Shown here: positions 37,755-49,795 of the stretch, piece after piece
How positions within the stretch are numbered: position 1 is the stretch's first letter
How the letters are laid out: every line of letters starts with the position of its first letter
Source of the DNA: Phoebastria nigripes
Lineage: Eukaryota; Chordata; Aves; Procellariiformes; Diomedeidae
Direction: 5' to 3'
Length of the DNA stretch: 64,000 nt
Assembly (NCBI GenBank): GCA_035582835.1
Contig: JAYKAV010002552.1
Location: 702,499 to 766,498 of the forward strand
Notes under the pieces: model-generated
Databases searched by the model: none
Seen by the model: the letters and a program-made list of their open reading frames with translations, nothing else
Told to the model about the DNA's origin: nothing
Program-made: the position numbers and the translations under genes

Positions 37755-37860
37755 ACCATTCCAACAGCTGGAATATGTATCATCTANCAGATATCATCAA
37801 TCTCTCATCCTTAGACAGACGGGGTATGTAAACAGTCTAATACTAATTAGCTGCAATTAA
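37755..37860. promoter_or_regulatory. Enhancer-like site cluster: TEAD, E-box, FOX, homeodomain
   Basis: CATTCCA at 37757-37763 and TGGAATA at 37769-37775 are inverted TEAD/M-CAT-type motifs that flank an E-box CAGCTG at 37765-37770. The E-box overlaps the second motif by two bases. About 50 bases downstream TGTAAACA (37827-37834) matches the forkhead consensus, and TAATTAGCTGCAATTA (37844-37859) holds two homeodomain-type cores. TEAD plus CAGCTG E-box pairing is known from muscle and other mesodermal enhancers. The motifs are seen; activity is inferred. One ambiguous base lies at about 37787. Confidence 0.35.
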
Positions 37861-39411
37861 AACCAGTATCAGACAAAGAAAACATACATTTTTTATACAG
37901 TGGTCCAGAATCTTTTGAGTCAGAACCAGAGATATTTAAAAAAAATGTGAGCAATGTAATCCCAAATTCTGTCTCATTTAACTCAGTGATAGCTGTCTTC
38001 TAACCCTGACTTTGACAGAGGAATGTACCCTTCATGCTCTGCTGTCATGTAGATGTTAAATTTGTCAAAACTCCAGTGACATACAAAAGCCTCGAAAGAA
38101 AGTCATTAAACTCTATTGTTTTCAAGAAGATAAATTCCAGCTATTAGAGTCTATTGGTTTAAGAGGATTTGTGCATAATAAGGGAAAAATTAGTTGCTAT
38201 ATGAGAATTNTATGTATTTGTCACTGTTGCTCTCAGAGGCACAAATCAGAATTCAAGTTGATGTACCTGTGAGGTCAGTGCATATAAAAGCAGATGAGAT
38301 GATTATCAGACCATCTGAAAGTAGAACCTCTTATTTTTGCTGCATATGCTAACAGGGAATGCCGCACCNTGTATCAGTCCCACTGCTTGCTGTCACAGCA
38401 GCATGTCCTGATTTGGGACAGGATTCATAATGCAGGAGCCCTGGGTGACCAGCGGGAGAGCTTAGAAATGTGTTCTGTACACAAGCATATACATACGTAT
38501 CATGTGAAGCAGTATTTATCCTCTCACTTTACNTGTGTAGTGGTGATAGGAAGGCAAAGATGGACTGCAGAATTGATCCTGTTTTGATGATGAAAGGGAC
38601 ATGCACTTGTCACAACTAGGCCAGAGGGTCAGAGAATCACACCATCACTGGTCTAGATCACTGGTCTGAAAGCTGAGGAGCAAGTGTAAAGTCATAAATC
38701 AAAAGATGCTACACAGAAGTAACTAAAAGGCAAACTAGCTAGGAACAAAGGAGTGAATATTGGAGTGAAATGTAACATTCATTTACATGCTGATGTCAGC
38801 CTTCTCCCTCAAACTTTCTCTCCAAAACATAAAACCTCTTCTCTTCATCTCATTTAGCAGGAATGACACTTTCCTCTTCGCCACGTCTCAGCGATGGGAC
38901 CGTCACCAGTTGTTAGTGCACGCAACAGAGCCAGTCTCATACAGGTTAGGATAAGGGTTAGCTTTGTGAAGGTGCTTATAGCTCTGCTGGCTTCAATGAG
39001 AAGAGAATTGGGCTCCCATGATCTGATGGGACCACTTGATGTCACTACCTAATGTGTGGATACATGCAGCCTGTGTGAGACACATTTCAGGAAAAGTTGC
39101 CCACAAAAGAGATACAGATGCTTCTAAAATGCAATCATCAACCGATTCAGTGTTTCTTATAACAATATTGTGGAAAAGACTAGGAATCTTTAAGGGATTA
39201 GGGAGGATGCTCCCTCTGAAGGAGACAGCACTGTTCATCATCAGGTAAACCCAGAGGGGCTTAGTGCAGCAACAGTCCAGCGTTTTCTGTCTTATTTTAC
39301 TGCTGAGGAATTCCTTCACATCGTTTCCATGTGGACTTTTAAAAAGGGGTGATGCTGTTTTGCAGGCTGCTTGTACTCTAACGCCGGGGAGGGAAGCCCT
39401 TTCACTCCATG
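37861..39411. other. Non-coding stretch, no gene seen
   Basis: AT-rich DNA with ambiguous bases (about 38210, 38369 and 38533). A short relic string, GGCTTCAATGAGAAGAG followed by AATTGGGCTCC, lies at 38990-39015 and recalls 'gacttcaatgggaagagaattgggccc'. No gene is visible. Confidence 0.6.
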
Positions 39412-39556
39412 CACTGACCTGGGAGTCAGGGCACGCAGGGTGCCGTTATCAGTTTTGTCACAGACTCCTGACTGCTTGGATGAGTTATTTAGGCTCTCTG
39501 TGCATCCTTTATTCCACATGATAAAAGGGCAGGCATAATATTTATCTACATGACTA
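39412..39556 (+). repeat. MIR-type SINE relic
   Basis: In order: ACTGACCTGGGAGTCAGG, GTCACAGACTCCTGACTG, GAGTTATTTAGGCTCTCTGT, GCATCC, then ATGATAAAAGGGCAGGCATA and ATATTTATCTACATGA. This follows the MIR consensus (ggagccagg ... gccac ... gacc ttgggcaagt cacttaacct ctctgtgcctc ... atctgtaaaatggg gataata), including the conserved central CORE region. MIR/CORE-SINEs are tRNA-derived and were active before the mammal-reptile split, so survival in a bird is expected but usually hard to see. It is dead. Confidence 0.7.
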
Positions 39557-39781
39557 TTTATTATTAATTGTGACATGCCAGAAAGCGCACCAGGCACCTT
39601 ACAGCAAAAGGAAAGAAAAATAGATATCTCTTTTCTCTTTATATCCAAGACTTAATAAATACACAGTCAAAACCCAGGTAAACTTTGTAAGATAAGGTTA
39701 ATAAGTATATGACATATTTATGAAAAATCAATAGCACTAGACTGAACACAGCTTTACCCAAAGGGTGCTGCCAGGGTTTGA

Positions 39782-39866
39782 TTTTTTTTTTTTTTAACCT
39801 ACATTTCCCTCCTTTTTGGCTCAATTCACAAGTGCTGCTTTTTTTTTTTTTTTTTTTTTTTTTTTT
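39782..39866. repeat. Two T homopolymer runs, T(14) and about T(28)
   Basis: T runs lie at 39782-39795 and 39839-39866. The second is long enough to be a poly(A) tail on the minus strand, but I see no retrogene body beside it. Length is likely polymorphic and unreliable. Confidence 0.9.
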
Positions 39867-40924
39867 CCTTCCCCTGAGGGTGCACTTACAAGTGCCTGGG
39901 CATGGCAGATGATAGCTGATCCCAGCCAAGTGGAACATCATTGGTATCTAAGGTCAAGGTCTTCCTATCATAATCCCAAATTTTTCACCTGTTCACTTGA
40001 TGTGTATTTGCAGTCTGCTGGCATCACTTTGGCTGCAGATAAGAGGATCTGGGGTGGAAAACTAGAGAAGTTTGGTATCTCGGTGCTTTCACTTGAATCC
40101 AATACCCATCCCTTTTCAGGTAGAATCTTAATGGTCCGGGATCTCTGCATATTGTGGCAGGTTTTCTGCCTGAGGTGGAAGCAGAGATGATTAGATTCCC
40201 TTTACTCAACTTTATTTGGCACTGAGCCCCTCTCCTAAGGTTTGACTTAGGAGCCCAGGCTTCTCCTGCGAGCGGCACAGCACCTTGCATACGTGTGGTG
40301 CTAGTACAGGATCCCTCCTGCATGCATGTCTGTCTGTCTGCGATGGCTGTCCTGGGGGAGGTGAGGAGACTTCTAGCAGCATTGTTCACTGCTATCATGC
40401 TTTCCTACAAAGGGAAACCACAAACCCAGGTTGGCTGCTCCCCCTCTGCCCTCCTGATGCCTTCATTCACCTTGCTGTTGCAAAGAGAAACCCGCTGGGA
40501 ACGGCACAAACCCTGCTGCACTGATGTATTTGGGATGGAGGGGGCAATTTCTGTCCCAGAAGGCTCCATAGATTGCTGCTCCCAAGGCTAATCCTACACA
40601 GGCACTGGGACTTTCTCCAAAATCTGTGGTGCGGAGCAGGGAACGAGACGTGCAATGCTGGCACAGAGCTGATGAACCTTCTTCTGCAGTGGAGGGAAAA
40701 GAGCTGTGTGGTGGGCTCCGATCGTATATCATTTGCATTCATAAAACTCATTTCCTGCCAGGAACAGCCACTCAGCACTGAAAAATCATAATTTCACAGT
40801 AGATTGCCACGCAAGTTGAAATAAATCCCTGAGGCAGTGCACCACACGCTCTGTCCTGAAGCACGGCATGCAACCCCCAGGAAGCCCAGTAAAGGAGATA
40901 CTGAACACTCTGTCTTAAATGGTC

Positions 40925-40988
40925 TTTTTTATATACATAAATGTTTTTTTTATATATGTGTATATATATGTAAATGTGTGTATATGTG
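40925..40988. repeat. (TA/TG)n-rich microsatellite
   Basis: T runs alternate with TATATATGTGTATATATATG units. This is simple-sequence DNA. Confidence 0.88.
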
Positions 40989-42639
40989 AAGTAGATAAGA
41001 ACCCTGGGAAATAGAATTCCCTACGAATGATAGCTATTATTAGAAAGAAATATGAGCCTCTATTCCACCTCTGTACCATCTGTGTTAAAAAGCAGCTTTA
41101 AGGATCTAGCATCACTAAAAAAGCTGGCAGTGCATTTTTCTTACCTCTGCTGCCTCCAAAGAGAAAATTAGTAAAGGTTCCCCGATACTGAGCAATCGAA
41201 CGTGTCTGCCAAAAGTGACCATCAGCTACACACAATTCTGCTTTTGATTCTGTAAAAAGATGACATAAATGTCTTCCTTATCATTTACTGTACATCTTTC
41301 CCATGCACTTATTTTCTATAATAAGTATTTTAAAACATCCAGCATGGACTTGCCACTATATTTTTAACAGTATTTTGAGCAGATAAGCTATTTCCTTACT
41401 GACCTCTATATTTTGCTGAATCAGGTCTTTGCACTCAATTATAGTGAACAATCCCTCCTAGTACTAAGCATGTGGCTCTTTAAAAATAATGACAAAAGCT
41501 TGAAATTTTTTGGTTTTCACTTTTCATTTTTTCTGTCAGATTCAGAAAACAAGAAGTAGTTTTCCCAAATAAATCTTTTCTACAAGGCTTCTTTGCTCAG
41601 AGAGCTTTGTAGACACAGCTTGTAGAGAGAAGCAGCACTGTAGGGCTAAGTTTGGTTAAGACATCAAAACCCACAATAAAATTAAATAGTTAACTGGGAA
41701 GATGGATGCATTTCAGAAGATGTAAAAGCCAGGAATGCCTTCTGCCTGCACTGAAACTGGTAACACAACAAGTTATTGCTTATTGTAGCCCTGCACAGAA
41801 CCGAACAGGAGAAAATAATACTCTCACAAAATAATCTGGTATTAGAAGAACTAGATTCTGATCATTCTTAATGGACCTGGGACCAGCCTCTGGTACCACT
41901 GCGTATCACTCTTCTCAACCAGCATTAAATCACACATTCAGAGTCAAAGACCTTTCACTTAGGCAGCTCTTTAGCTGGTATGATTTGTTTCAACTCTATA
42001 GATTGTTGACGTATTTAAATTGAGTTACAACATTGCAGAGTTGAGCTCACCAAACTTGGTGTGTCCTAATTCATCTTTGTGGTCAATGTCTACTCTAAAT
42101 CTTAGCGAATAGCACATCTTTGAACATAACTGTGCCTGAAAGCCGAGGTCGAATATGAAACTTATTTTTTATCATTCTGGTAGTAACAGCTATGAACTGT
42201 TCAATGTATGCTGCTCTTTGTCAAAGACACGGTGCTTTATTTTTTTTCAACTGCTTTTAAATAGACCTGATTTTTGCTTGTACAAGGTGCCTTTTTCAAT
42301 CTACTTCTCCATGATGCAATTCATTAAAATAATATTAAGGGGCAAATCTGGATGCTGGTTTCTTTGACTATGCAACCTGTAACCACAACGAGGGCATGCA
42401 GATAGATTACCAATGTGAAAACAGAGGTGTGAGTTTGTGCTGTAAAAGTGGCAGGTGCATTGCATGACTACAAAGGGAAACTGCTCTGTTTGGGAAGTCT
42501 GCCATAAACACAACGGCCTAAGCAGTAAGGGTTACAATGAGCTCATATTTATTTTCATATTGTTTGCCTCTCTGCTCAAACAACTCCCTGGATTATTTTG
42601 ACCTCAAGTGTTCATTCCAAAAAGGCGCTTATCTGTAAA

Positions 42640-42835
42640 CACCACCTGCGTGGTAGAGCATATCCTGAGCCACCGCTGCCACTGTATTGCTTTCTTATCA
42701 TTCATAATGTGAAAATTTGATTGCCCATACAGCCAGCCTGCGGGCTGCCAGGCCCTGCAGATGGCAGACACATGTGTGCACAAACATTTGCATTTTATAG
42801 CTCTGATGAGAACAGCCAATAAATGAAGGTTTTTC
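42640..42835. promoter_or_regulatory. Candidate regulatory block with octamer and CCAAT
   Basis: Non-repetitive DNA holding an octamer ATTTGCAT (42786-42793), a CCAAT core at 42816-42820 and a CAGATGG E-box near 42759. No coding potential. POU-factor and NF-Y binding are possible, but such motifs are common by chance in this length of DNA. Confidence 0.2.
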
Positions 42836-43825
42836 CACCTCTGTCACTATCTTGGTACAAATTGTCTCTTTTTAGTTGTTGTTTTATCTCTATCCCTGTA
42901 ATTTCCAGATGATACTGTTTTTAAATATTTGTACTTAATTTTGGCATTGGTAAGCAGTTGACCCACCCATTGGATTTTCCTGAAGCCAACATTTTCTTGG
43001 TGTTATCTAGTGATTTAATTCATTAGCTTCCCTCCCTAGTGAAGGATTAACTTTCATCTTGTCTTATCTGTTATTGTGTTTGTGGTGAAAGTAACTTCTC
43101 CAATGTAATTCCTTATTAGCTGGGTTTGTGTGGGTAGGTGGTCGAGTCAGAGGTTAAAATCAGCTCTCCTCCTCATGCCTGTGGTACCCTAGGTGTATGC
43201 AGTCACCTCACCCTTGTCAAGGCATTTGCACAGAGACAGTGATGTGCCCCTCTGAAGGTGGTGATATCACTGATCACGGTGAGAGCTGGAGCAAACCTGC
43301 ATTTCATACCATGCAACTGTGTCTGCTTTGGTTTAACTATCACTATGCAGTGTTTCTAGAGTGGGGGTTTCCACTGGTTTATCGTCTGAACATTCAAGCA
43401 TCTCCAATGACTTGTCGAAGGATATTTAGAACCGGTAAGGACATAACTGGATTACCACAAAACCAGCTTTTTGTGTTGTCCCAGTTCTGAATAGGCAAAT
43501 GGTTGAAACTCTTCAGGGACTGAAGAAGGAGAGATATGAAACTCCTCAGACAGCAAAATATGCAAAGCTCAGCGCTGTTTTCATTTAAGCAGACTAACTC
43601 ACTAAAATATTTTCTATCTCTTTTGGCTCTTGAAATACACTTCCAATAAAACTGCAACTTTGAGCATTAAAAATAAAAGCTTTGCCTATTTACTTATTTG
43701 TTCACATACCCGTTCAGGTATGATATATCAAATACACAAGAGGGGTCTTTATATCACTTTCTGTACAGAGGAGTCATACCAGTCATGTAGGCTTGAACAG
43801 ACGGCAGTTTCCACAGGTTTCGTTA

Positions 43826-44150
43826 CATAAAAACATAAGGACAGTGATCACACCGAAGGTCTGACTACCTCAGTCCATGCCCTCTGACAGCATCCATAGG
43901 CAAAGAGCAAGAACAGAACAAGCACAGATGATTTCCCCACTCAAGCTCTCCCAGCTTCTGACCACTCTCAGCTTCAGATGTGGTTTCCATGATTTAATAA
44001 CCCTCAGTGGATTTCTATTCCATGAACTTGTCCAATTTCCTCTTAAACCAGTGTAAACCTTTAGCATCTACAATATCATCATTCATGATTTTATAGACCT
44101 TGTCATTACCCTTGTCGGCTGCCTCTCTTCTGGAAGAGTCTGAGCTGATT
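43826..44150 (-). pseudogene. Ancient CR1 LINE relic with decayed ORF2 C-terminus
   Basis: On the minus strand the frame ending at 44018 reads VYKIMNDDIVDA and then FKRKLDKFME. These align to two conserved motifs near the end of CR1 ORF2 ('xEVYKIMxG' and 'EDVVEAKTxxGFKKxLDKFME'). The region that usually lies between them, about 40 residues, is missing, so an internal deletion has joined them. The 3' untranslated part follows, and the element ends at the left edge in repeats of a TTATGTTT-like unit (plus strand ACATAAAAACATAAGG, from 43824), the usual style of a CR1 tail. The family is highly abundant in turtles and crocodilians. This copy is a fossil with no function expected. Confidence 0.8.
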
Positions 44151-47100
44151 TGATGGTTTCCCATGTGGGAGCTGAGAATGATTGCCACTTTGTCATTCTT
44201 CAGATCATTACCAGTTACATAAAGAAGAAATGTCACAGGTGACAGAATAGTAGATCATCTAGCAATTTTCCCATGTGAATTATTCTATGCTGGGAAATGG
44301 GAGATATATGATTATCTTACATGGATATGATCACCTCATAAAAATCCTGAAGCAACTTTTTATCAAGCTTTCTAGCTCCTTCATGATATAATGATTAGAC
44401 TATGGGTATTGGACTTTAAACTGCCATTACATGAATGTCTCAATGTACATTTTGGTATGTACAGTGTTTACAGGATTGAGAAAACCTAAGTTCTGGGAAA
44501 TTATTTTTTACAGTGCAAGTGTTTTAAGGGCTTTCTGGTTATTGGACCCAACAGAGGGATCATTCTCAGAGAATAATATCTACTTTTTACTATAGTTCTG
44601 ATAAGAGATTGTAGGGAGTACTACTAGCATAACTGCATTCAGGAACAAATGGATTAAACAAAGTATGAGTTGCCAGAGCAGATAATGGTTCTGTCCCCTT
44701 GACCACATGCTGTTCCGTAGAGATACAGGGAATCTAACTGCCCCCCAGACTCTTTGACACTTTACATGACCGTTATTTACACACCTAAATGATATTTTAA
44801 TCATCTTACTGAGGACTTCTTTGAATATCATAATTGTACCCCCAGGTTTAAAGCTGGGCTGAAGGTTTATTTTAATTGCTAGCACTGTAGTAGCTAGATA
44901 AATGCCTGTCCTTCGAGCAGTGTGTACAGTCTTACATATTTGCTGTAGAACTTGCTATTGTGTTCCTTCTCCTTTGAAAAGAATAAAAGCAATTTTAAAT
45001 TAGCACAAGGCTACGAAGAAACCAAAGGCTGTAAAACTGGTGGCACCATGAATAATAGCTCCTGTCAATATGTTCTGTTAGAAGTGAGTCTACACGAACT
45101 GATGCAGACAGTTACGGTTTGGCCTATCTTCTGGCCTAGCTAGCCATAAACCACATCTTCTTTGGAAACAATGTAGATGCACTAATATAAACCCAAGGAA
45201 ATGTGGCTACCCAGGTTTTGGTCTAAAGCAGGCTTATGTCTAGTCAGGTTCGTCTCAGGGTGGAGCAAACATGATTGTCTGCACTTGTTGTTTGGACATG
45301 CCTACATGTTTTCAAGAGATCACAAAGTAAAGGGTCGGAACCAGCACTCTAGCTCTTTGTATCCACAAGCCTTTAGGGTAACTAAAATCAAATTAGCATT
45401 TTGCAATCAGGTCGATTTACACTAAAAAAAGTAGAAAATGGTTAAGTTGAGGTGCCTGGCCACGGTTAATTCTTTTACTCTTGGTCCATTTCTTTTTTGC
45501 TATCTGCAAGTGACATTTTTGTTTAAAAAACAAACACAGTAAAGAAAATAAAGTCAGGAGGAAGGAAACGTGTGTATCTTTGTCAACAACTTTACATTGC
45601 CATAGTAGATGCAACGCGATAGCTCTAGCATCCATTAGAATAGCATCACATTTGCTGCTGGGAGTATGATCACTCATTTTTATGGGAGAAAACCAGGAGC
45701 TTTTCCCTATGTTAAGTTCTCATTTTCTTAATCTCATTCACTGGCTGGTACCAGACTTCACAAATTGGACATTTTTCTTTTCAAGCCATGCATGGATGTA
45801 CATTCTGATTCTACCATTAAACTTAATGGAAAAAAATTTGACCCAACCATGTCAGCACATTTTTATGAGTAAAAGTCCAGAGTCTCTTATTCAAACTCTT
45901 GGTAGCTTATGAGTTTATATGCAGCTTTGGTAAGGGCTTTTAAATAAATGAATGTATTTTAAAACAGTATTTTTCAGAATTCTATATTATTACATTTTTC
46001 CAATTCTGTTGATTTTTATGTAATCTTCTCATTTCCTCCCTCTGGCCTGTAAAAACGATCCTCACTGCTATGCTCCTCATATAGCAAAAGCCAGCCAACT
46101 TTAGTTCAAATAAGCTGTTTGACTGACTCTATCCTGAGAGTGTCCACATGCCAAAAATTCACTCGGTAATAATTTGTGTCTCCTAAATCTTCTTTCCCTC
46201 ATTTTTTCTACTCCATTGAAACCCTTTCTTGACCTAGATATGTGCCCTAATTTAACACAGTTTCCTTGTATACTGTAGTTGCCCTCAACCTTGTATACAT
46301 TTTCTTTTCTTCTGTATAATGTGTAGACAGTCTATACACAGCATGCTAAGAAGGATGCTTATGGCTTTCCTTTCTACAAAATAAAACACAAATTACAACA
46401 CAAGCCCCTAATTATGTCCCATAGTATAAAAATGCCCTCAGCCCTCATCTGGAGTGCTTTGCCTTATGCTTTTCCAGGAGTGGGTAAAGGCTAAAGCTTA
46501 AGGAAGCAGAGCTCATCAATGGTTAACACCATCTCTCTGACACGTAAATGCAGACCAACATCACTCAAATGCTTTTGGGTTTTGGGTAGTCTTCCCACAT
46601 GTATATCCCCCTAAAAAAAACAACCACAAATGGAGTAAGCCCTCTGAGAATTTGCAGGTAACAAATACACAGAGTTGTTAAATTTACTCCAGCGCTAAGA
46701 ACCATAGTGCCAACCCTCATTCAGTTTTCCTGCTTCTCCCAGCATGAGCAATAACAGCCATGGGTCAAACCCGTGTTAATATTATGCACACGTAGTAAAA
46801 TCAGAGTGGGCACAGCTTCTTTTCTACTGAAAAAAACCTCTAAAATACAGTTCTCTGATCCTTTAGGATCCTCTGTGGGAGAATTCAAATTCAGGTCTCC
46901 ATCCCCTAGGAAATAGTTGCCTATCATATTGCCCTAAATCTATTGCATAGATTGAACCCATGAAACTAAGTTGCTGCAATTAATTTAATAAACTTAAATG
47001 AACTTGCATATGATATACATGTTTTTAATAATATTTTTTCATAAATGTGCCTTTTCAGGTTAAAATGAAAAATTTTCAGAATTTTAAAGTCCATTTTTTC

Positions 47101-47490
47101 AAAGTTACTNTTTTTACAAATTTAGCCCCAAAAGTTACAAATTCTTTGGGCGATAAATTTCTTTATTTAAATGTATTTATTTATTTTAGTAAAGAATTCT
47201 AGTTTCATTGCATTTTTCTAGTTTTTATATTCAAAACACAAAATCCTTACCGAAGCAGTTCCCAAAAAATAGTAGCAAGTTAGTTAAATAACGAAACTCC
47301 TCTAAGCATGTTAAAACATGAACATTAATTTTTAAAATAATTGGCTTTTTTCTGCAGCTTTGTTTATTACATTTATTACCATAAATTACATCTATTGTAT
47401 CTTTGTACATTTCCAGTTCCCTTATTTAGTTGAATAATTTCATTCTCTTTCCTTTCCAGGAGCAGATATCTAGAGTCCCCAAAGAGCATG
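44151..47490. other. Non-coding stretch, no gene seen
   Basis: AT-rich DNA without a supportable gene. Frames of up to 101 codons (44580-44885 minus) show no family signature. I see no clear repeats. A good splice-acceptor-like tract (TTCTCTTTCCTTTCCAG) ends at 47459, but what follows is repeat-like. Confidence 0.65.
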
Positions 47491-47665
47491 TGGGCCCCAT
47501 AAGTGATAAGTACTCACTGTGTAAGTCCTTAGGTCACTATGGCCCCTGCCCCAAAGTGCTCAAAGTGAATAATAGTGCAATATTAAACAGTGACACCCCA
47601 GTGCTATATATTTGTGTGCTTTACATGATCCTAAATGAGTGACCCCATGGACTTAGATGACTTCC
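47491..47665. repeat. Possible ancient amniote repeat relic
   Basis: CACTATGGCCCCTGCCCC, then AAAGTGCTCAAAGTGAATAA, recalls 'caggcccctgccccaaagagctcacagtctaa'. CATGATCCTAAATGAGTGAC followed by CCCATGG recalls 'tgatcc...gagtgaccccattga'. Both are strings from old reptile/bird repeats. A frame of about 60 codons starting after the acceptor-like site at 47459 has no recognisable domain, so I do not call an exon. Confidence 0.4.
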
Positions 47666-48760
47666 ATTAGCTGAGGGACATCTTCCAAGGAGCGGATGAC
47701 TCCCTGTTCATTGAACAGTAGTTTGGCAGCTCACCTATGGGCAATGTCTTCATCTCTTCAGTTAACTTCCTTCTGGGTCCATGGAGAACACAGTTTTATT
47801 CACACAGCTATAAGCTTCTCTGACTTACAATCTGCTCTTGCAAGATAACCTCTTCTTAATTGGGTGTGTTGTGGGCTTTTCTTTGGCCAATGACTCCAGT
47901 TATCACTTTGCAGCCTGCATGAAAAAGGGCCTAGAACCTCTTAATGAACACTTTGCCTAGGCTTCCTGTCTCCTCTGTCACTGAATGACTAATTACTAGT
48001 TTCCAGCTATGAATAATTTACATTACATCCTACTTCTTAACCCCAAGGGTATTTCCTTGAATTTATGTGCTTTAGATTTCTGCAGACGTCTTCATGCTCC
48101 TGCGAAGGCTTCACTGAACACCTGTCTGAAATAAACAGCAATTTTCCAAACAACTATTTTTAAATATTTGACATCAGTCATAGAAATTAAGAAATTTATC
48201 TCCGAGTGCTCTGCTAAATCTAGTGTGTCAGATATTGTTCTTTTTTCTTATATAGGATTCTTTCAAAATTTCTGGTTTCCCAACTAGCTAAGTAGCTTCA
48301 CTTCCCCACACACTAGTTCTTCACTAATCCTCTAGTCTTCCCCCGAAATCTCTCTGCAAAGCCTGGATTATGATTATTGCAATAGATGTTCTGGCTGCTA
48401 CCAGCCGACCTGGTTGTTTCTTTATGCTTTTTATCACGAACATTTCTAGTGATCTGGGCTGACTATGAACGCCCAAGGGGATGTTTTTGCAAACATGTAA
48501 TTATTCTCAGTTTGCCACTTCAATTACCAGGACTAAACCTCTGGCCAGTCTCTTGATTAGTTAGAATTAGAGCCTGTGGCTCTGTGCTGTTGATCTCTCT
48601 TGCCTGTCTGACCTAAATTCCATTGTACACCTGCCATTATGCATTTGCTTAAATCTGGAACAAATTCTGGTACTTGATGTACTGCCAGTCTCAGTTTTTA
48701 ATTTGGGGAGCTGACTGGGTAAGGCAATTTGTCTCTGCATCAACTTGTGGACCTGCCACA
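47666..48760. other. Non-coding stretch, no gene seen
   Basis: Ordinary AT-rich DNA with no repeat, gene or structure that I recognise. Confidence 0.65.
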
Positions 48761-48765
48761 GAACC

Positions 48766-48960
48766 ACCGTGCACGTGCTTCTGAGTCAACAAAGCTCACC
48801 GGGATGGAGGGCACGTCGGAGGGTGCAGCCTTTGCCCAGCGCCGCTCACTCCTCACGTGTGCAACAGCACACGACTGCTTCAAACACGGCTGCTCGTGAT
48901 GTTGCTCCTGCTTTCGGCTGGCACTCCATACGCAGGAAAGTCTGAACGCATAAAACGAGC
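48766..48960. other. Local CpG cluster with two CACGTG boxes
   Basis: About fifteen CpGs fall in under 200 bases, against very few in the flanks. Two canonical E-boxes CACGTG are present, at 48772-48777 and 48854-48859; these are bound by bHLH factors such as USF, MYC or CLOCK/BMAL1. There is no TATA box or recognisable first exon. It could be a distal regulatory element or a remnant of a GC-rich insertion. Confidence 0.45.
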
Positions 48961-49722
48961 ACAACACTCAGAGAGAAGTTGTGGTTTAAAGAAAATACTG
49001 TGGAACAAATACCTTCTGTAGAAGTCATATTTAAAAGAGACCAGTGTAGTTCAAAGTAAAAAGAAGTTTCTTGGAGAAATATGTTCACTGATTCTAAGTA
49101 GTTGTGCTTAGTTAGAAGGGATTTGTAGCCTCTCTACAATTTTTTTCTAATACATGATGTAATCAATGTTTTGCTCTGACAAATACTAACATAAACATCA
49201 TCCAGCCAAAGCCTTGGAACAAAATGTGCCTCAGAGGCAGGAGGCAGCTAAGGTACTTTCAACAGCTGGCAACAGGCCTGGAGCTATGAAGTAGGGAGCT
49301 GCAGTCCTTGCCAGCTTCAGGTGAAGCTGTAGAATATTTTTTTTACTTCTGTAACTCAAACTGATATATCCTTAGGGCAGTTGGTCAGAAATCTGACACA
49401 CCCCAAAATTAGTGAACACTAGAACATTTTGGCCCAAAGAACTCGATCAGAACCTAAATGGAGTTCAACTGGAAAAATCCACAGTATACACCAGTCATAT
49501 CCAGCGCAGCATTTAACACTGCTATCCTCTAAAACAGGATCTTTTGGGATGTTCTTGCAGCTCTACCACAGCTGATCAAGCATCTCTGCTTCCAAGCAGG
49601 GCAGAGCTCTACTCTTCATTTTCACAAGACAACAACAGGGCCAAAATGATGGGCCAGTTGCCAAACTGTAAATAATTCAGGACACCTGGAGGTCCATGCA
49701 AGAGGTGGAGCAACCTATTCTT

Positions 49723-49795
49723 GGAATTAGGCACCTAAGTTCTGCCAAAATCCCATCTGGGTGTCTAAATCCTTGAGTGGATCTGACCAAGGTGA
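49723..49795. repeat. Ancient amniote repeat relic
   Basis: GAATTAGGCACCTAAGTTCT, then CATCTGGGTGTCTAAATCC and TGAGTGGATCTGACC, follows the recalled 'atttaggcacctaagtcc ... gtgcctaaatacctttgaggatctgggcc' of an old interspersed repeat. The left part shares its 'ggcacctaag' unit with the palindrome at 3900-3923. Confidence 0.55.

Larger units (their letters stand above)
39867..43825. other. Non-coding stretch, no gene seen
   Basis: The 40.0-40.8 kb part is GC-richer, so it carries overlapping frames of up to 124 codons on both strands, none with a recognisable domain. The rest is AT-rich. It includes the AT microsatellite at 40925-40988 and the candidate block near 42.7 kb. Confidence 0.65.

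Noticed and set aside
47459..47642. Pyrimidine-rich splice-acceptor-like site followed by an open frame
   Set aside because: The downstream sequence resembles an old interspersed repeat and encodes no known domain. No donor site gives a sensible exon.
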